NCBI RefSeq assembly: GCF_035994945.1
Contig: NZ_CP108677.1
Span: forward strand, 5,456,001 to 5,520,000
Origin: Streptomyces sp. NBC_01216
GTDB taxonomy: Bacteria; Actinomycetota; Actinomycetes; Streptomycetales; Streptomycetaceae
DNA: 64,000 bases
Reading direction: 5' to 3'
Below the pieces are notes generated by a model, which had not been told where the DNA came from, did not search any database, and saw only the letters and a program-made list of their open reading frames with translations. Positions within the stretch are counted from its first letter, which is position 1, and each line of letters starts with the position of its first letter. The translations under genes were made by a program, and so were the position numbers. Positions 9,000-17,067 of the stretch are shown here, piece after piece.

Positions 9000-10621
9000 G
9001 CACTGTGACCGATTCGAAGAAGAAGGCACCCGCCGGTGAGCGGGTCGCCGACTGGGCCGACGGCCGTCTCGGGATCTACTCCCTGGCCAAGGCCAACATG
9101 CGGAAGATCTTCCCGGACCACTGGTCCTTCATGCTCGGTGAGATCTGCCTCTACAGCTTCATCATCATCATCCTGACGGGCGTCTACCTGACGATGTTCT
9201 TCCACCCGTCGATGAACGAGGTGGAGTACCACGGCAGCTACATCCCGCTCCAGGGCCAGCTGATGTCCGAGGCGTTCAACTCGACCATGCACATCTCCTT
9301 CGATGTGCGCGGTGGCCTGCTCATCCGGCAGATCCACCACTGGGCGGCGCTGATCTTCCTCGCCGGCATGTTCGTGCACATGATGCGCGTGTTCTTCACC
9401 GGCGCGTTCCGCAAGCCGCGTGAGATCAACTGGCTGTTCGGCTTCCTGCTGTTCTTCCTGGGCATGTTCACCGGCTTCACCGGCTACTCGCTCCCGGACG
9501 ACCTGCTGTCCGGCACCGGTGTCCGCTTCATGCAGGGCGCGATCCTGTCCGTGCCGATCATCGGCACGTACCTGTCGATGTTCCTCTTCGGCGGGGAGTT
9601 CCCCGGCGGCGACTTCGTGGCCCGCTTCTACTCGGCCCACATCCTGCTGCTGCCCGGCATCATGCTGGGTCTGGTGGTCGCCCACCTGATCCTGGTCTTC
9701 TACCACAAGCACACGCAGTTCGAGGGCCCCGGCCGGACGAACAAGAACGTCGTGGGCATGCCGCTGCTGCCGGTCTACATGGCCAAGGCCGGAGGCTTCT
9801 TCTTCCTGGTCTTCGGTGTCATCGCGGTCATCTCGGCGATCGCCTCGATCAACCCGATCTGGGCGCTCGGCCCGTACCGCCCGGACCAGGTGTCCACCGG
9901 CGCCCAGCCCGACTGGTACATGGGCTTCGCCGAGGGCCTGATCCGTGTCATGCCGGGCTGGGAGATCAACCTCTGGGGCCACACGCTGGTCCTGGGCGTG
10001 ATGATCCCGCTGGCGATCTTCCCGGCGGTCCTGGCGGCGATCGCGGTCTACCCGTTCATCGAGTCCTGGATCACGGGCGACAAGCGCGAGCACCACATCG
10101 CGCAGCGCCCGCGCAACGCTCCGACGCGGACCGCCTTCGGTGTCGCCTGGATCACCGCGTACATGATCATGCTCATCGGTGGTGGAAACGACCTCTGGGC
10201 CACCCACTTCCACCTGTCGCTGAACTCGATCACCTGGTTCGTCCGGATCTTCTTCTTCGTCGGACCGGTCCTCGCGTTCATCGCCACGAAGCGGATCTGC
10301 CTCGGCCTCCAGCGTCGGGACAAGGACAAGGTGCTGCACGGTCGCGAGTCCGGCATCATCAAGCGCCTGCCGCACGGTGAGTTCGTCGAGGTCCACCAGC
10401 CGCTGAGCCAGGGCGAGCTGTACCGCCTCACGTCGCACGAGCAGAACCGGCCGGCCGAGCTCGGACCGCTGGTCGACGAGAACGGCGTGGAGCGCAAGGT
10501 CGGCGCGCTGGAGAAGCTCCGGGTCAAGCTCAACCGGAGCTACTACGGCGCGGACAGCCAGATCGTCAAGCCCACCGCCGAGGAGTACGAGGAGATCACC
10601 AGCGGCCACGGCCACCACTGA
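8996..10621 (+). CDS. qcrB: cytochrome b subunit of the cytochrome bcc complex
   Basis: Binds two b hemes and the quinol oxidation and quinone reduction sites. The 541-residue protein has the cytochrome b core with paired histidines (FVHMMRVF and DFVARFYSAHILLLPG regions) and the Qo motif QPDWY, the PDWY variant. A long C-terminal extension of over 100 residues is typical of actinobacterial QcrB. The ATG overlaps the qcrA stop. A 13-base-arm terminator follows, closing the cluster. This subunit is the target of Q203-type inhibitors in mycobacteria. Confidence 0.97.
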   Translation: MSTVTDSKKKAPAGERVADWADGRLGIYSLAKANMRKIFPDHWSFMLGEICLYSFIIIILTGVYLTMFFHPSMNEVEYHGSYIPLQGQLMSEAFNSTMHISFDVRGGLLIRQIHHWAALIFLAGMFVHMMRVFFTGAFRKPREINWLFGFLLFFLGMFTGFTGYSLPDDLLSGTGVRFMQGAILSVPIIGTYLSMFLFGGEFPGGDFVARFYSAHILLLPGIMLGLVVAHLILVFYHKHTQFEGPGRTNKNVVGMPLLPVYMAKAGGFFFLVFGVIAVISAIASINPIWALGPYRPDQVSTGAQPDWYMGFAEGLIRVMPGWEINLWGHTLVLGVMIPLAIFPAVLAAIAVYPFIESWITGDKREHHIAQRPRNAPTRTAFGVAWITAYMIMLIGGGNDLWATHFHLSLNSITWFVRIFFFVGPVLAFIATKRICLGLQRRDKDKVLHGRESGIIKRLPHGEFVEVHQPLSQGELYRLTSHEQNRPAELGPLVDENGVERKVGALEKLRVKLNRSYYGADSQIVKPTAEEYEEITSGHGHH

Positions 10622-10648
10622 TCACCTGACCTGAAGTCGCCACAGCGG

Positions 10649-10677
10649 GAGCCCCGTCCATTCGATGGACGGGGCTC
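10649..10677 (+). terminator. terminator after qcrB
   Basis: Perfect 13-base stem (10649-10661 with 10665-10677) and a 3-base loop TCG, followed by TTC. It lies 27 bases after the qcrB stop. Confidence 0.9.
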
Positions 10678-10741
10678 TTCGCCGTCCCGCCGGGTCGATA
10701 GGGTGGGATCACCACCGAGACGTGCCGAATCTGGAGCTGCC

Positions 10742-11833
10742 ATGAGCGCTGCTAGCCCCGCTGGTGGGGGCACCACCAGCGAAGCGAGGGGGAGACCGAC
10801 CACGGCGGGCCGCTCCTGGCCCGGTGTGCTGAACACGCTGCTGGACGGCGGCGACCTCGGCAGCGAGGACTCCGCCTGGGCCATGGACCGCATCATGAGC
10901 GGCGAGGCCACCGACGTGCAGATCGCGGGCTTCGCGGTCGCGCTGCGGGCCAAGGGCGAGACCGTCGACGAGATCTCCGGCCTCGTCCGGACGATGTACG
11001 CGCACGCGCGCACCATCGAGGTTCCCGGCCGTTCGGTGGACATCGTCGGCACCGGCGGCGACGGCGCGAAGACGGTCAACATCTCGACCATGTCGGCGAT
11101 CGTGGTGGCCGGCACCGGCGCCAAGGTCGTCAAGCACGGCAACCGGGCGGCCTCCTCCGCGTCCGGCGCCTCCGACGTGCTGGAGAAGCTCGGCGTCAAC
11201 CTGGAGCTCACTCCCCAGCGGGTGGCCGAGGTCGCCGAGGAGGCCGGCATCACCTTCTGCTTCGCGGTGAGGTTCCACCCGGCGCTGCGGCACGTCGCCA
11301 CCGCCCGCGGTCAGCTCGGCGTGCGGACGGTGTTCAACTTCCTCGGCCCCCTCACCAACCCGGCCAGGGTCCGGGCCCAGGCGACCGGTGTCGCCGACCC
11401 CCGGATGGCTCCGATCATGGCCGGCGTGCTCGCCGAACGCGGTTCCTCCGCCCTGGTCTTCCGCGGTGACGACGGTCTGGACGAGCTGACCACCACGGCC
11501 ACCTCCCGCGTGTGGGTGGTCCGGGACGGCTCGGTGCGCGAGGAGGCGTTCGACCCCCGGGACGTCGGCATCGAGCTGGTGCCCGTGGAGGCGCTGCGGG
11601 GCGCCGACGCCTCGTACAACGCCGACGTCGCCCGCAGGCTGCTCGCGGGCGAGACGGGTCCGGTGCGGGACGCGGTCCTGCTGAACTCCGCGGCGGCGCT
11701 GACGGCGCTCGACCCGGGGGAGGGCACCCTCGCGGAGCAGTTGAGCGCGGGCATCGCCAAGGCGGCGGAGTCCATCGACTCGGGGGCGGCACGCCGGGCC
11801 CTGGAGCGCTGGGTCGCCGCCAGCAACGCCTGA
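10742..11833 (+). CDS. trpD: anthranilate phosphoribosyltransferase
   Basis: Joins anthranilate to PRPP, the second step of tryptophan synthesis. The 363-residue protein has the helical N-terminal domain, [17 protein letters not shown] (PRPP-binding glycine loop), [18 protein letters not shown] (anthranilate site), and the DDGLDE metal-binding stretch. ATG 10742 is chosen because GGAGC lies just upstream. The first 25 codons are a Gly/Ser/Thr-rich extension that includes a hairpin-forming repeat (10760-10780). No other trp genes adjoin it. The anthranilate synthase is 26 kb away. Confidence 0.96.
   Translation: MSAASPAGGGTTSEARGRPTTAGRSWPGVLNTLLDGGDLGSEDSAWAMDRIMSGEATDVQIAGFAVALRAKGETVDEISGLVRTMYAHARTIEVPGRSVDIVGTGGDGAKTVNISTMSAIVVAGTGAKVVKHGNRAASSASGASDVLEKLGVNLELTPQRVAEVAEEAGITFCFAVRFHPALRHVATARGQLGVRTVFNFLGPLTNPARVRAQATGVADPRMAPIMAGVLAERGSSALVFRGDDGLDELTTTATSRVWVVRDGSVREEAFDPRDVGIELVPVEALRGADASYNADVARRLLAGETGPVRDAVLLNSAAALTALDPGEGTLAEQLSAGIAKAAESIDSGAARRALERWVAASNA
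10760..10780 (+). repeat. hairpin sequence inside the 5' coding part of trpD
   Basis: GCTGGTGG (10760-10767) and CCACCAGC (10773-10780) form a perfect 8-base stem with a 5-base loop, followed by GCGAAGCGAGGGGGA. It encodes the low-complexity residues [10 protein letters not shown], which lie before the conserved TrpD fold. This looks like a small mobile palindrome that landed in a tolerant coding spot. Confidence 0.5.
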
Positions 11834-11845
11834 CGAGTGGTCGCC

Positions 11846-11867
11846 GGGCCCCGCTTCGGCGGGGCCC
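11846..11867 (+). terminator. terminator after trpD
   Basis: Nine-base perfect GC stem (11846-11854 with 11859-11867) closed by a TTCG tetraloop, 13 bases after the trpD stop. Confidence 0.87.
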
Positions 11868-11930
11868 CGCTTCGTTCCGGGATCCGGACACGGGTTGCGC
11901 GGGAGCGATCACGTGGCATAACTTCGGGTC

Positions 11931-12048
11931 AGGTCATGAGTGACAGCGTTCAGGCCCCGGCTTGCTGTCCGGCAACCCTCCGTCCGTGGCGGGGTGCCCC
12001 GGGTGAAGACCAGGCCGTGGACAGCAAGGTCCGCGGCAAGCGCGGACC
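11931..12048 (+). ncRNA. SAM-IV riboswitch
   Basis: The leader matches the actinobacterial SAM-IV aptamer: GGTCATGAGTGACAGCG at 11932, then GCCCCGGCTTGCTGTCCGGC, AACCCTCC, GGGGTGCCCCGGGTGAAGACC (P1 closes GGTC with GACC), and a 3' pseudoknot segment ending GCGGCAAGCGCGGACC near 12047. It senses S-adenosylmethionine. Downstream, GGACCCC (12044-12050) can pair with GGGGTCC (12062-12068) and so compete with the 3' end of the aptamer. A six-codon open frame and a terminator hairpin follow before the PLP enzyme gene at 12268, which it should control. Confidence 0.9.
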
Positions 12049-12091
12049 CCTGCGGAACCCTGGGGTCCTTGGTCCTCGAGGGAGCAGTCTC

Positions 12092-12112
12092 GTGAGCAAG
12101 CGAATGCGCTAG
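12092..12112 (+). CDS. possible six-codon leader peptide (MSKRMR)
   Basis: GTG AGC AAG CGA ATG CGC TAG lies 44 bases after the SAM-IV aptamer. A good ribosome site, GAGGGAGC, is spaced about 7 bases from the GTG. The stop codon overlaps the base of a terminator-like hairpin. It may be a translated part of the expression platform, or chance. No amino acid stands out apart from its basic character. Confidence 0.4.
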   Translation: MSKRMR

Positions 12113-12128
12113 GGCTCCGGCCCTTTTC
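12111..12128 (+). terminator. intrinsic terminator in the SAM-IV leader
   Basis: AGGGC (12111-12115), tetraloop TCCG, GCCCT (12120-12124), then a T run to 12128. Short stem but one of the few with a real T tract here, so a plausible OFF switch of the riboswitch. A separate perfect hairpin with 8-base arms (12221-12240) lies nearer the downstream gene. Confidence 0.55.
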
Positions 12129-12267
12129 CCACCCCTCCGTACGGCCCTTCCACGCCGTACGTCGAGGCGTCCCCCGTGAGCGGCATCCTTCGTCGTGCCC
12201 CGCGGGCTTCTCACGTCACCTCCCCCGCGATGGCGGGGGACACCCCGTCCCGCAGGGAGACCTCGCC

Positions 12268-13743
12268 ATGTCCGCACGCCCGCACGCCCTCATCGCCGAC
12301 GCGACCGCCACGCCCGCCATCGTGCCCGGCACCTACACCGTCCCCGGGCCCGCGGTCGTCGGCGCCGACGCCGACGCCGCCGAAGGCTGTTGCGCCGAGC
12401 CTCTGCCGGTCCTCGGCCGGGACGTCACCGTCCCGCTGGTGACCGGGGGCGAGGTCACCTACGCGGCGCTCGACTACGCGGCCAGCGCCCCGGCGCTCCA
12501 GCGGGTCTGGGAGGACGTCGCCGCGTACGCCCCCTACTACGGCAGCGTCCACCGGGGCGCCGGCTACCTCTCCCAGCTGTCCACCGACCTGTTCGAGAGC
12601 AGCCGGGCCACCGTCGCCGAGTTCCTCGACTGCCGCCCCGGCGACCAGGTCGTCTTCACCCGCTCGACCACGGACTCGCTCAACCTGCTCGCCGCCGCGC
12701 TCCCGGCCGACTGCCGGGTCTTCGTCTTCGAGACCGAGCACCACGCCTCGCTGCTGCCCTGGCGGGACGCCCAGGTCACCTTCCTCGACGCGCCCCGCAC
12801 CCCGGAGCAGGCCGTCGAGACCCTGGAGCGGGCCCTCGCCGCGCGGGCACCGCACGGCCCCGCCCTGGTCTGCGTGACGGGCGCGTCCAACGTCACCGGG
12901 GAACTCTGGCCCGTCGGGGAACTGACCGCCGCGGCGCACGCCCACGGCGCCCGCGTCGTGCTCGACGCCGCCCAGCTCGCGCCCCACCACCCCCTGTCCG
13001 TCCGGGAGTCGGACGTGGACTGGGTCGCCTTCTCCGGCCACAAGCTCTACGCCCCGTTCGGCTCCGGCGTCCTCGCCGGCCGCGCCGACTGGCTCCAGGA
13101 CGCCGCACCGTACCTGGCCGGCGGCGGCGCGTCCCGGAAGGTCGCCCGCCGCGCCGACGGGGGAGTGGACGTCGAGTGGCACACCACCGCCGCCCGCCAC
13201 GAGGCCGGCTCCCCGAACGTCATCGGCGTCTACGCGATCGCGTCCGCCTGCCGGGCGCTGACCGAGGCAGGCTTCGACACCCTCGTCGCCCGCGAGCAGC
13301 GCCTGATCGCCCGGGTCCTGGACGGCCTGGCCGAGGTGCCCGAGGTGACGGTGCTCTCGCTCTTCGGGGAGGGTTCCGCCGGACCCGCGCCCACCCGGGT
13401 CGGCGTGGTCTCCTTCGTGGTGGCGGGCTGGAACAGCTCCCACTTCGCCGCCGCGCTCTCCGCCGAGTACGGCATCGGTGTCCGCGACGGCCTGTTCTGC
13501 GCCCACCCGCTGGTGCGGACCCTGCTCGGCGGCGACCCGGAGGACGTCGGTGAGTGCGGTGCCCCGGAAGCCGCGCCGGGCGACCGGGGGGCGTCGCTCA
13601 ACGCCATCCGCGTGAGCTTCGGCGCCGGCACCCCCGACGAGCACGTGGAGCGTTTCGTCGGAGCCGTGAAGGAACTGGTCCGCGACGGCGCCCGGTGGAA
13701 GTACCGCACCGAGGACGGCCGGTGCGTCCCGGACCGCGGCTGA
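12268..13743 (+). CDS. class V aminotransferase-fold PLP enzyme (cysteine desulfurase-like), SAM-IV controlled
   Basis: The 491-residue protein resembles SufS/Csd-type enzymes: LDYAASAPALQRV, NVTGELWPV, the PLP lysine in FSGHKLYAPFGSG, and RDGLFCAHP with a cysteine where desulfurases carry their catalytic residue. An N-terminal extension of about 55 residues contains a Cys-Cys pair (GCCAEPLP). ATG 12268 follows CAGGGAGA. The SAM-IV riboswitch upstream suggests a role in methionine, cysteine or sulfur supply rather than general Fe-S assembly. The exact substrate is not known. Confidence 0.85.
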   Translation: MSARPHALIADATATPAIVPGTYTVPGPAVVGADADAAEGCCAEPLPVLGRDVTVPLVTGGEVTYAALDYAASAPALQRVWEDVAAYAPYYGSVHRGAGYLSQLSTDLFESSRATVAEFLDCRPGDQVVFTRSTTDSLNLLAAALPADCRVFVFETEHHASLLPWRDAQVTFLDAPRTPEQAVETLERALAARAPHGPALVCVTGASNVTGELWPVGELTAAAHAHGARVVLDAAQLAPHHPLSVRESDVDWVAFSGHKLYAPFGSGVLAGRADWLQDAAPYLAGGGASRKVARRADGGVDVEWHTTAARHEAGSPNVIGVYAIASACRALTEAGFDTLVAREQRLIARVLDGLAEVPEVTVLSLFGEGSAGPAPTRVGVVSFVVAGWNSSHFAAALSAEYGIGVRDGLFCAHPLVRTLLGGDPEDVGECGAPEAAPGDRGASLNAIRVSFGAGTPDEHVERFVGAVKELVRDGARWKYRTEDGRCVPDRG

Positions 13744-13764
13744 GCACCCACCCGTACGAGTGAA

Positions 13765-13788
13765 GGGGGCCCTCCTCCGGGAGGCCCC
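13765..13788. terminator. terminator between converging PLP enzyme and Lrp-domain genes
   Basis: GC-rich hairpin with an outer GGGGC/GCCCC stem, a bulged C and an inner CTCC-TCCG-GGAG stem loop, lying between two gene ends. Confidence 0.7.
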
Positions 13789-13802
13789 GTGCCGGAGCGG
13801 TG

Positions 13803-14093
13803 TTACGACTCCAGGCCGATGGCGAAGGCCGCTTCCAGGTCGTGCTGGGAGTACGTGCGGAACGCGACGTGCGTGTCCGTGGCCTCGACACCGGGGATCT
13901 TGCTGATCCGGCCCGGGATGACGTCCGCCAGGTCGTCGTGCTGCGGTACGCGCACCATGGCGATCAGGTCGTACGTCCCGGTGACCGAGAAGACCTCGCT
14001 GACGCTGTCGAGCGAGGCGATGGACTCGGCGATCTCGGGGATGCGGTCCACGCTGGTCTTGATGAGCACGATCGCGGTGATCACGGCTGGCAT
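13803..14093 (-). CDS. stand-alone Lrp/AsnC ligand-binding (RAM) domain protein
   Basis: The 96-residue product is only the C-terminal ligand-binding ferredoxin-like domain of Lrp/AsnC regulators: AIVLIKTSVDRIPEIAE, VFSVTGTYDLIAMVRV, then the HDDLADVI helix and the final strand. There is no helix-turn-helix. Such proteins form octamers and may bind amino acids or pair with full-length Lrp proteins. ATG start with a purine-rich GAGGGAGT just upstream. Its neighbours do not point to a ligand. Confidence 0.9.
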   Translation of the reverse strand: MPAVITAIVLIKTSVDRIPEIAESIASLDSVSEVFSVTGTYDLIAMVRVPQHDDLADVIPGRISKIPGVEATDTHVAFRTYSQHDLEAAFAIGLES

Positions 14094-14236
14094 ACTCCCT
14101 CGGTCGCCGCGGCTGGGAGCCTCACTCTAGTCCCACGTCAGGCGAGCCTCGCCGTGGGCGGGCGCGCCCCGCTCGGGCCGCGCCGGGTGAGGCGGGCCCG
14201 TCCCGACGGGGTGGGCCTCGTCCGGCGCGGCGGTGT

Positions 14237-14974
14237 TCAGCTCGCCGCGCTGCCGTCCCCGTCCCGGTCGGGAAGCACCGCCCGGCCGCTCCACCGCCGG
14301 TACCGGCCCCAGGCGTAGAGGAAGCCCACGGCGAAGCCGATCACGTGCGCCAGGTACGCGACCCCGGGGCCCGCCCCGGCCGTACGGGCCGCCGTCCACT
14401 GGAGCGCGAACCAGAAGATCAGCACGATCCAGGCGGGGAAGCGCAGCGGCAGGAAGAGGAGGAAGGGGAACAGGCTGGTGACCCGGGAGCGCGGGAAGAG
14501 ATAGAGGAAGGCGCCGAGCACCGCCGAGATCGCGCCGGACGCCCCCACCAGGGTCTGCGCGCTGTCCGCGTAGGCCGCCGCGTAGCCCAGCAGGGCCAGA
14601 CATCCGCACACCAGGTAGAAGAGCAGGAACGGCCCCCGTCCCATCCGCTCCTCGGCCATCGCGCCGAAGACGTAGAGGAACAGCATGTTCCCGAGCAGAT
14701 GCAGCCAGTTGCCGTGGACGAAGAGCGCGGTCAAGGGGGTCAGCAGGGTGCGTGGCCCGCCGCTCGTCAGCTCCGCCGGGACGACGCCCCAGCGGTGGAA
14801 GTAGGCGCTCTGGGCGGCCAGGGACGCGTCCCCGGTGCCGTGCGCCGGATTCAGTCCGGACACCGGACCGATAAGGAAGACCAGGCAGCACGCGGCGATG
14901 AGGCCGTAGGTCACCGTCGGCCCGTTCCGGACGCCGTGCCACGCCCCGGAGGCCGCTTCCCGCCAGTCGATCAT
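14237..14974 (-). CDS. rhomboid family intramembrane serine protease
   Basis: Cleaves membrane proteins within or near the bilayer. The 245-residue protein has six to seven hydrophobic segments. Motifs in order are HGNWLHLLGN (88-97), the catalytic Ser146 in GASG, and the partner histidine in YLAHVIGF (His210). The N-terminal hydrophobic helix is followed by a long loop before the core, the layout of actinobacterial rhomboids. The substrate is unknown. The gene is upstream of and codirectional with the Lrp-domain gene, 143 bases apart. Confidence 0.92.
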   Translation of the reverse strand: MIDWREAASGAWHGVRNGPTVTYGLIAACCLVFLIGPVSGLNPAHGTGDASLAAQSAYFHRWGVVPAELTSGGPRTLLTPLTALFVHGNWLHLLGNMLFLYVFGAMAEERMGRGPFLLFYLVCGCLALLGYAAAYADSAQTLVGASGAISAVLGAFLYLFPRSRVTSLFPFLLFLPLRFPAWIVLIFWFALQWTAARTAGAGPGVAYLAHVIGFAVGFLYAWGRYRRWSGRAVLPDRDGDGSAAS

Positions 14975-15170
14975 GGACAGATCATGACATACCGGGGTCG
15001 ACCTGGACAGAGTGCCTCGCCGGAGGGGCAGGTGCCCCGCCTCCGAGTCCTGCTCCGCCTGGGCGGGGGATACCCCGATGGCCGTAGGGTACGGGCATTA
15101 CATCCGCAGTTCGACGGCGCACCGCGGCTCCCGCACCTGGTACCACGCACCAAGAAATGAGGACGGCACG

Positions 15171-15413
15171 ATGACGGCGATTCCCCAGCCGACCGCCGAG
15201 ACCCGCTGGCGCTGCACGCTCTGCGGAAATCTGACCCGCTTCGACGTGACACGCTCCTCCAAGGTCGTGGAGTACATCCATCTGGACCTTGCCGGGGAGT
15301 CCAAGGTGGAGGAGCGCGACGTGGTCAGTGAGACCATCGAGTCGGTCCGCTGCCGCTGGTGCAACGCGGTGGATCAGATCGAACTGGTGGACAGGCCGGG
15401 CAGCGCTTCCTGA
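15171..15413 (+). CDS. small zinc-ribbon-like protein
   Basis: An 80-residue cytoplasmic protein with CTLCGN near the start and CRWC near residue 64, spaced like a split zinc ribbon. The middle is a predicted beta-rich stretch (RFDVTRSSKVVEYIHLDL). Start ATG 15171 is placed by a GAGGA site 8 bases upstream. It is conserved in Streptomyces as a hypothetical, as far as I recall. It precedes the NYN-domain gene by 34 bases and could be cotranscribed with it. No function is assigned. Confidence 0.8.
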   Translation: MTAIPQPTAETRWRCTLCGNLTRFDVTRSSKVVEYIHLDLAGESKVEERDVVSETIESVRCRWCNAVDQIELVDRPGSAS

Positions 15414-15447
15414 CGGAGCGGTGCGAACGACAGTGGGGTGACGGATC

Positions 15448-16812
15448 GTGGAGCAGCCCACGCGTGGTGAGGAGTCGGCCGGCGCGTCGGGTGACGCCGC
15501 CGAGACGCTCGACCGCCCGCTGCCGGAGGGCGTGCGTCGCAAGGTCGTCGCGCTGGTCGCGGACGCCTTCGGCGGGCTGACCGTCGCGGAGCTTCCGGCA
15601 CCGCTGCGCCAGTACGCGCGCTTCACCGCGAGCCGTCGGGCCAAGTTCGCCGGCAACGCCATGGCGGCGTCGCTGGCGAACGACCCGCTCTTTCGGCAGC
15701 GCATCGGCGAACTGGTCAGGGACGCCCAGCCGGAACTCGCCGCATCGGTCGAGTCCGGTGCGCCGCCGGCCGCCGCCGATCCCGTCGACGTCGCCGCGGC
15801 GGCCTACGTCCTGCGCCCCGCGGGCTGGGTCAAGCTGGTCGCCGCCGCAGGCGAGGAAGCCCAGCGCGCGGACGCCGAGCGGGCCGACGAGGCGGGTCGG
15901 CGCGAACTGGAGCGGCTGCGCGAGGAGGTCGCCGCCGCCAAGGAGCGCGGCCGGAGTGAGACCGAACAGCTGCGCCATGACCTGGAGGCGACCCGCAGGG
16001 AAGCGGAATCGCTTCACCGCAAGCTGCGCAGCGCCCAGAGCGACGTGAAGCGAGGCGAGGCGGCGCTGCGTCGCAGTCAGGCCGAGATCGACACGGCGCG
16101 GGCCGAGGCCGCCGCGCGGGTGTCGGCGGCGGAGAGCGAGACCCGGCGGCTCAAGTCCCGGCTCGGCGAGGTCGAGGCGGCCCTGGAGGCCAGCCGCCGC
16201 GCCGCCCGCGAAGGGCGTTCGGTGGAGGACATGCGGCTGCGGCTGCTGCTGGACACGGTGCTGGACGCGGCGCAGGGGCTGCGTCGCGAGCTGGCGCTGC
16301 CGCCCGCCTCCACGCACCCCGCCGACACGGTCGACGCGGTGGAGCCCGGCCGGATGTCGCCGAAGGACATCGCCGCCCGCGCCCTGTCGGAGACCGATCC
16401 CGCGCTCCTGGACCAGCTGCTCGAACTGCCGCAGGCCCATATGGTCGTGGACGGGTACAACGTCACCAAGACCGGCTATCCGACGATGCCGCTGGAGAAG
16501 CAGCGGCTGCGGCTGCTCGGCGGGCTGTCCGCGCTCGCGGCCCGCTCCGGTGCCGAGATCACCTGTGTCTTCGACGGGGCGGAGCTGGCCGCCCCGGTGC
16601 TGCTCGCGCCGCCGCGCGGGGTGCGGGTGCTGTTCTCGAAGCCGGGCGTCACCGCCGACGAGCTGATCAGGCAACTGGTGCGCGCGGAGCCGCCCGGCCG
16701 CCCGGTCGTGGTGGTCTCCACCGACCGGGAGGTGGCCGACGGAGTGGCGAAGGCCGGCGCACGGCCGGTCGCGTCCGCCTTGCTGCTGAAGCGGCTTTCG
16801 CGCGCCTCGTGA
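15448..16812 (+). CDS. NYN (YacP-type) domain protein with central coiled coil
   Basis: A probable RNA-associated protein of 454 residues. The C-terminal third is a YacP/NYN ribonuclease-like domain: AHMVVDGYNVTKTGYP supplies the first acidic residue, ITCVFDGAEL and VVVVSTDREVADG the others. The N-terminal part is helical, and residues 140-270 form a long Lys/Glu/Arg-rich coiled coil (EELERLREEVAAAKERG type). In Bacillus, YacP (Rae1) is a ribosome-bound mRNA endonuclease; the coiled-coil fusion is an actinobacterial form. GTG start. Confidence 0.87.
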   Translation: MEQPTRGEESAGASGDAAETLDRPLPEGVRRKVVALVADAFGGLTVAELPAPLRQYARFTASRRAKFAGNAMAASLANDPLFRQRIGELVRDAQPELAASVESGAPPAAADPVDVAAAAYVLRPAGWVKLVAAAGEEAQRADAERADEAGRRELERLREEVAAAKERGRSETEQLRHDLEATRREAESLHRKLRSAQSDVKRGEAALRRSQAEIDTARAEAAARVSAAESETRRLKSRLGEVEAALEASRRAAREGRSVEDMRLRLLLDTVLDAAQGLRRELALPPASTHPADTVDAVEPGRMSPKDIAARALSETDPALLDQLLELPQAHMVVDGYNVTKTGYPTMPLEKQRLRLLGGLSALAARSGAEITCVFDGAELAAPVLLAPPRGVRVLFSKPGVTADELIRQLVRAEPPGRPVVVVSTDREVADGVAKAGARPVASALLLKRLSRAS

Positions 16813-16933
16813 GGTCTGTCAACACCTGCGCCTCATGTCCGAATTGTGGACGACGCATGGTCGACGACCCGTCACTCACCGTGCGCCGCCTGAGAATTTT
16901 GTGCTCTGTGAGCGAGATTTTGCCCCTGAGGAT

Positions 16934-16963
16934 TTGAACTGATCACAAGTCGGTCACTAGGGT
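16934..16963 (+). promoter_or_regulatory. promoter of the first NlpC/P60 gene
   Basis: TTGAAC (16934-16939), an 18-base spacer and TAGGGT (16958-16963) make a good HrdB-type promoter about 100 bases before the GTG start at 17068. Just upstream an unusually T-rich stretch has two copies of ATTTTG (about 16897 and 16916). Confidence 0.65.
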
Positions 16964-17067
16964 CTGGCCTCGAACCTTCGCACGGTTGATCGTCCATCCG
17001 GGATGACAGTGAAGGAACCGCCTGCCGCAGCCTGGTCGGCGGCTCGAGGAAGAAGGAGATCGCCTTC

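Noticed and set aside
16813..17067. Possible c-di-AMP (ydaO) riboswitch before the first NlpC/P60 gene, since such switches control related genes in Streptomyces
   Set aside because: I could not find the conserved ydaO segments or the paired stems; only a promoter and an ordinary leader were seen.
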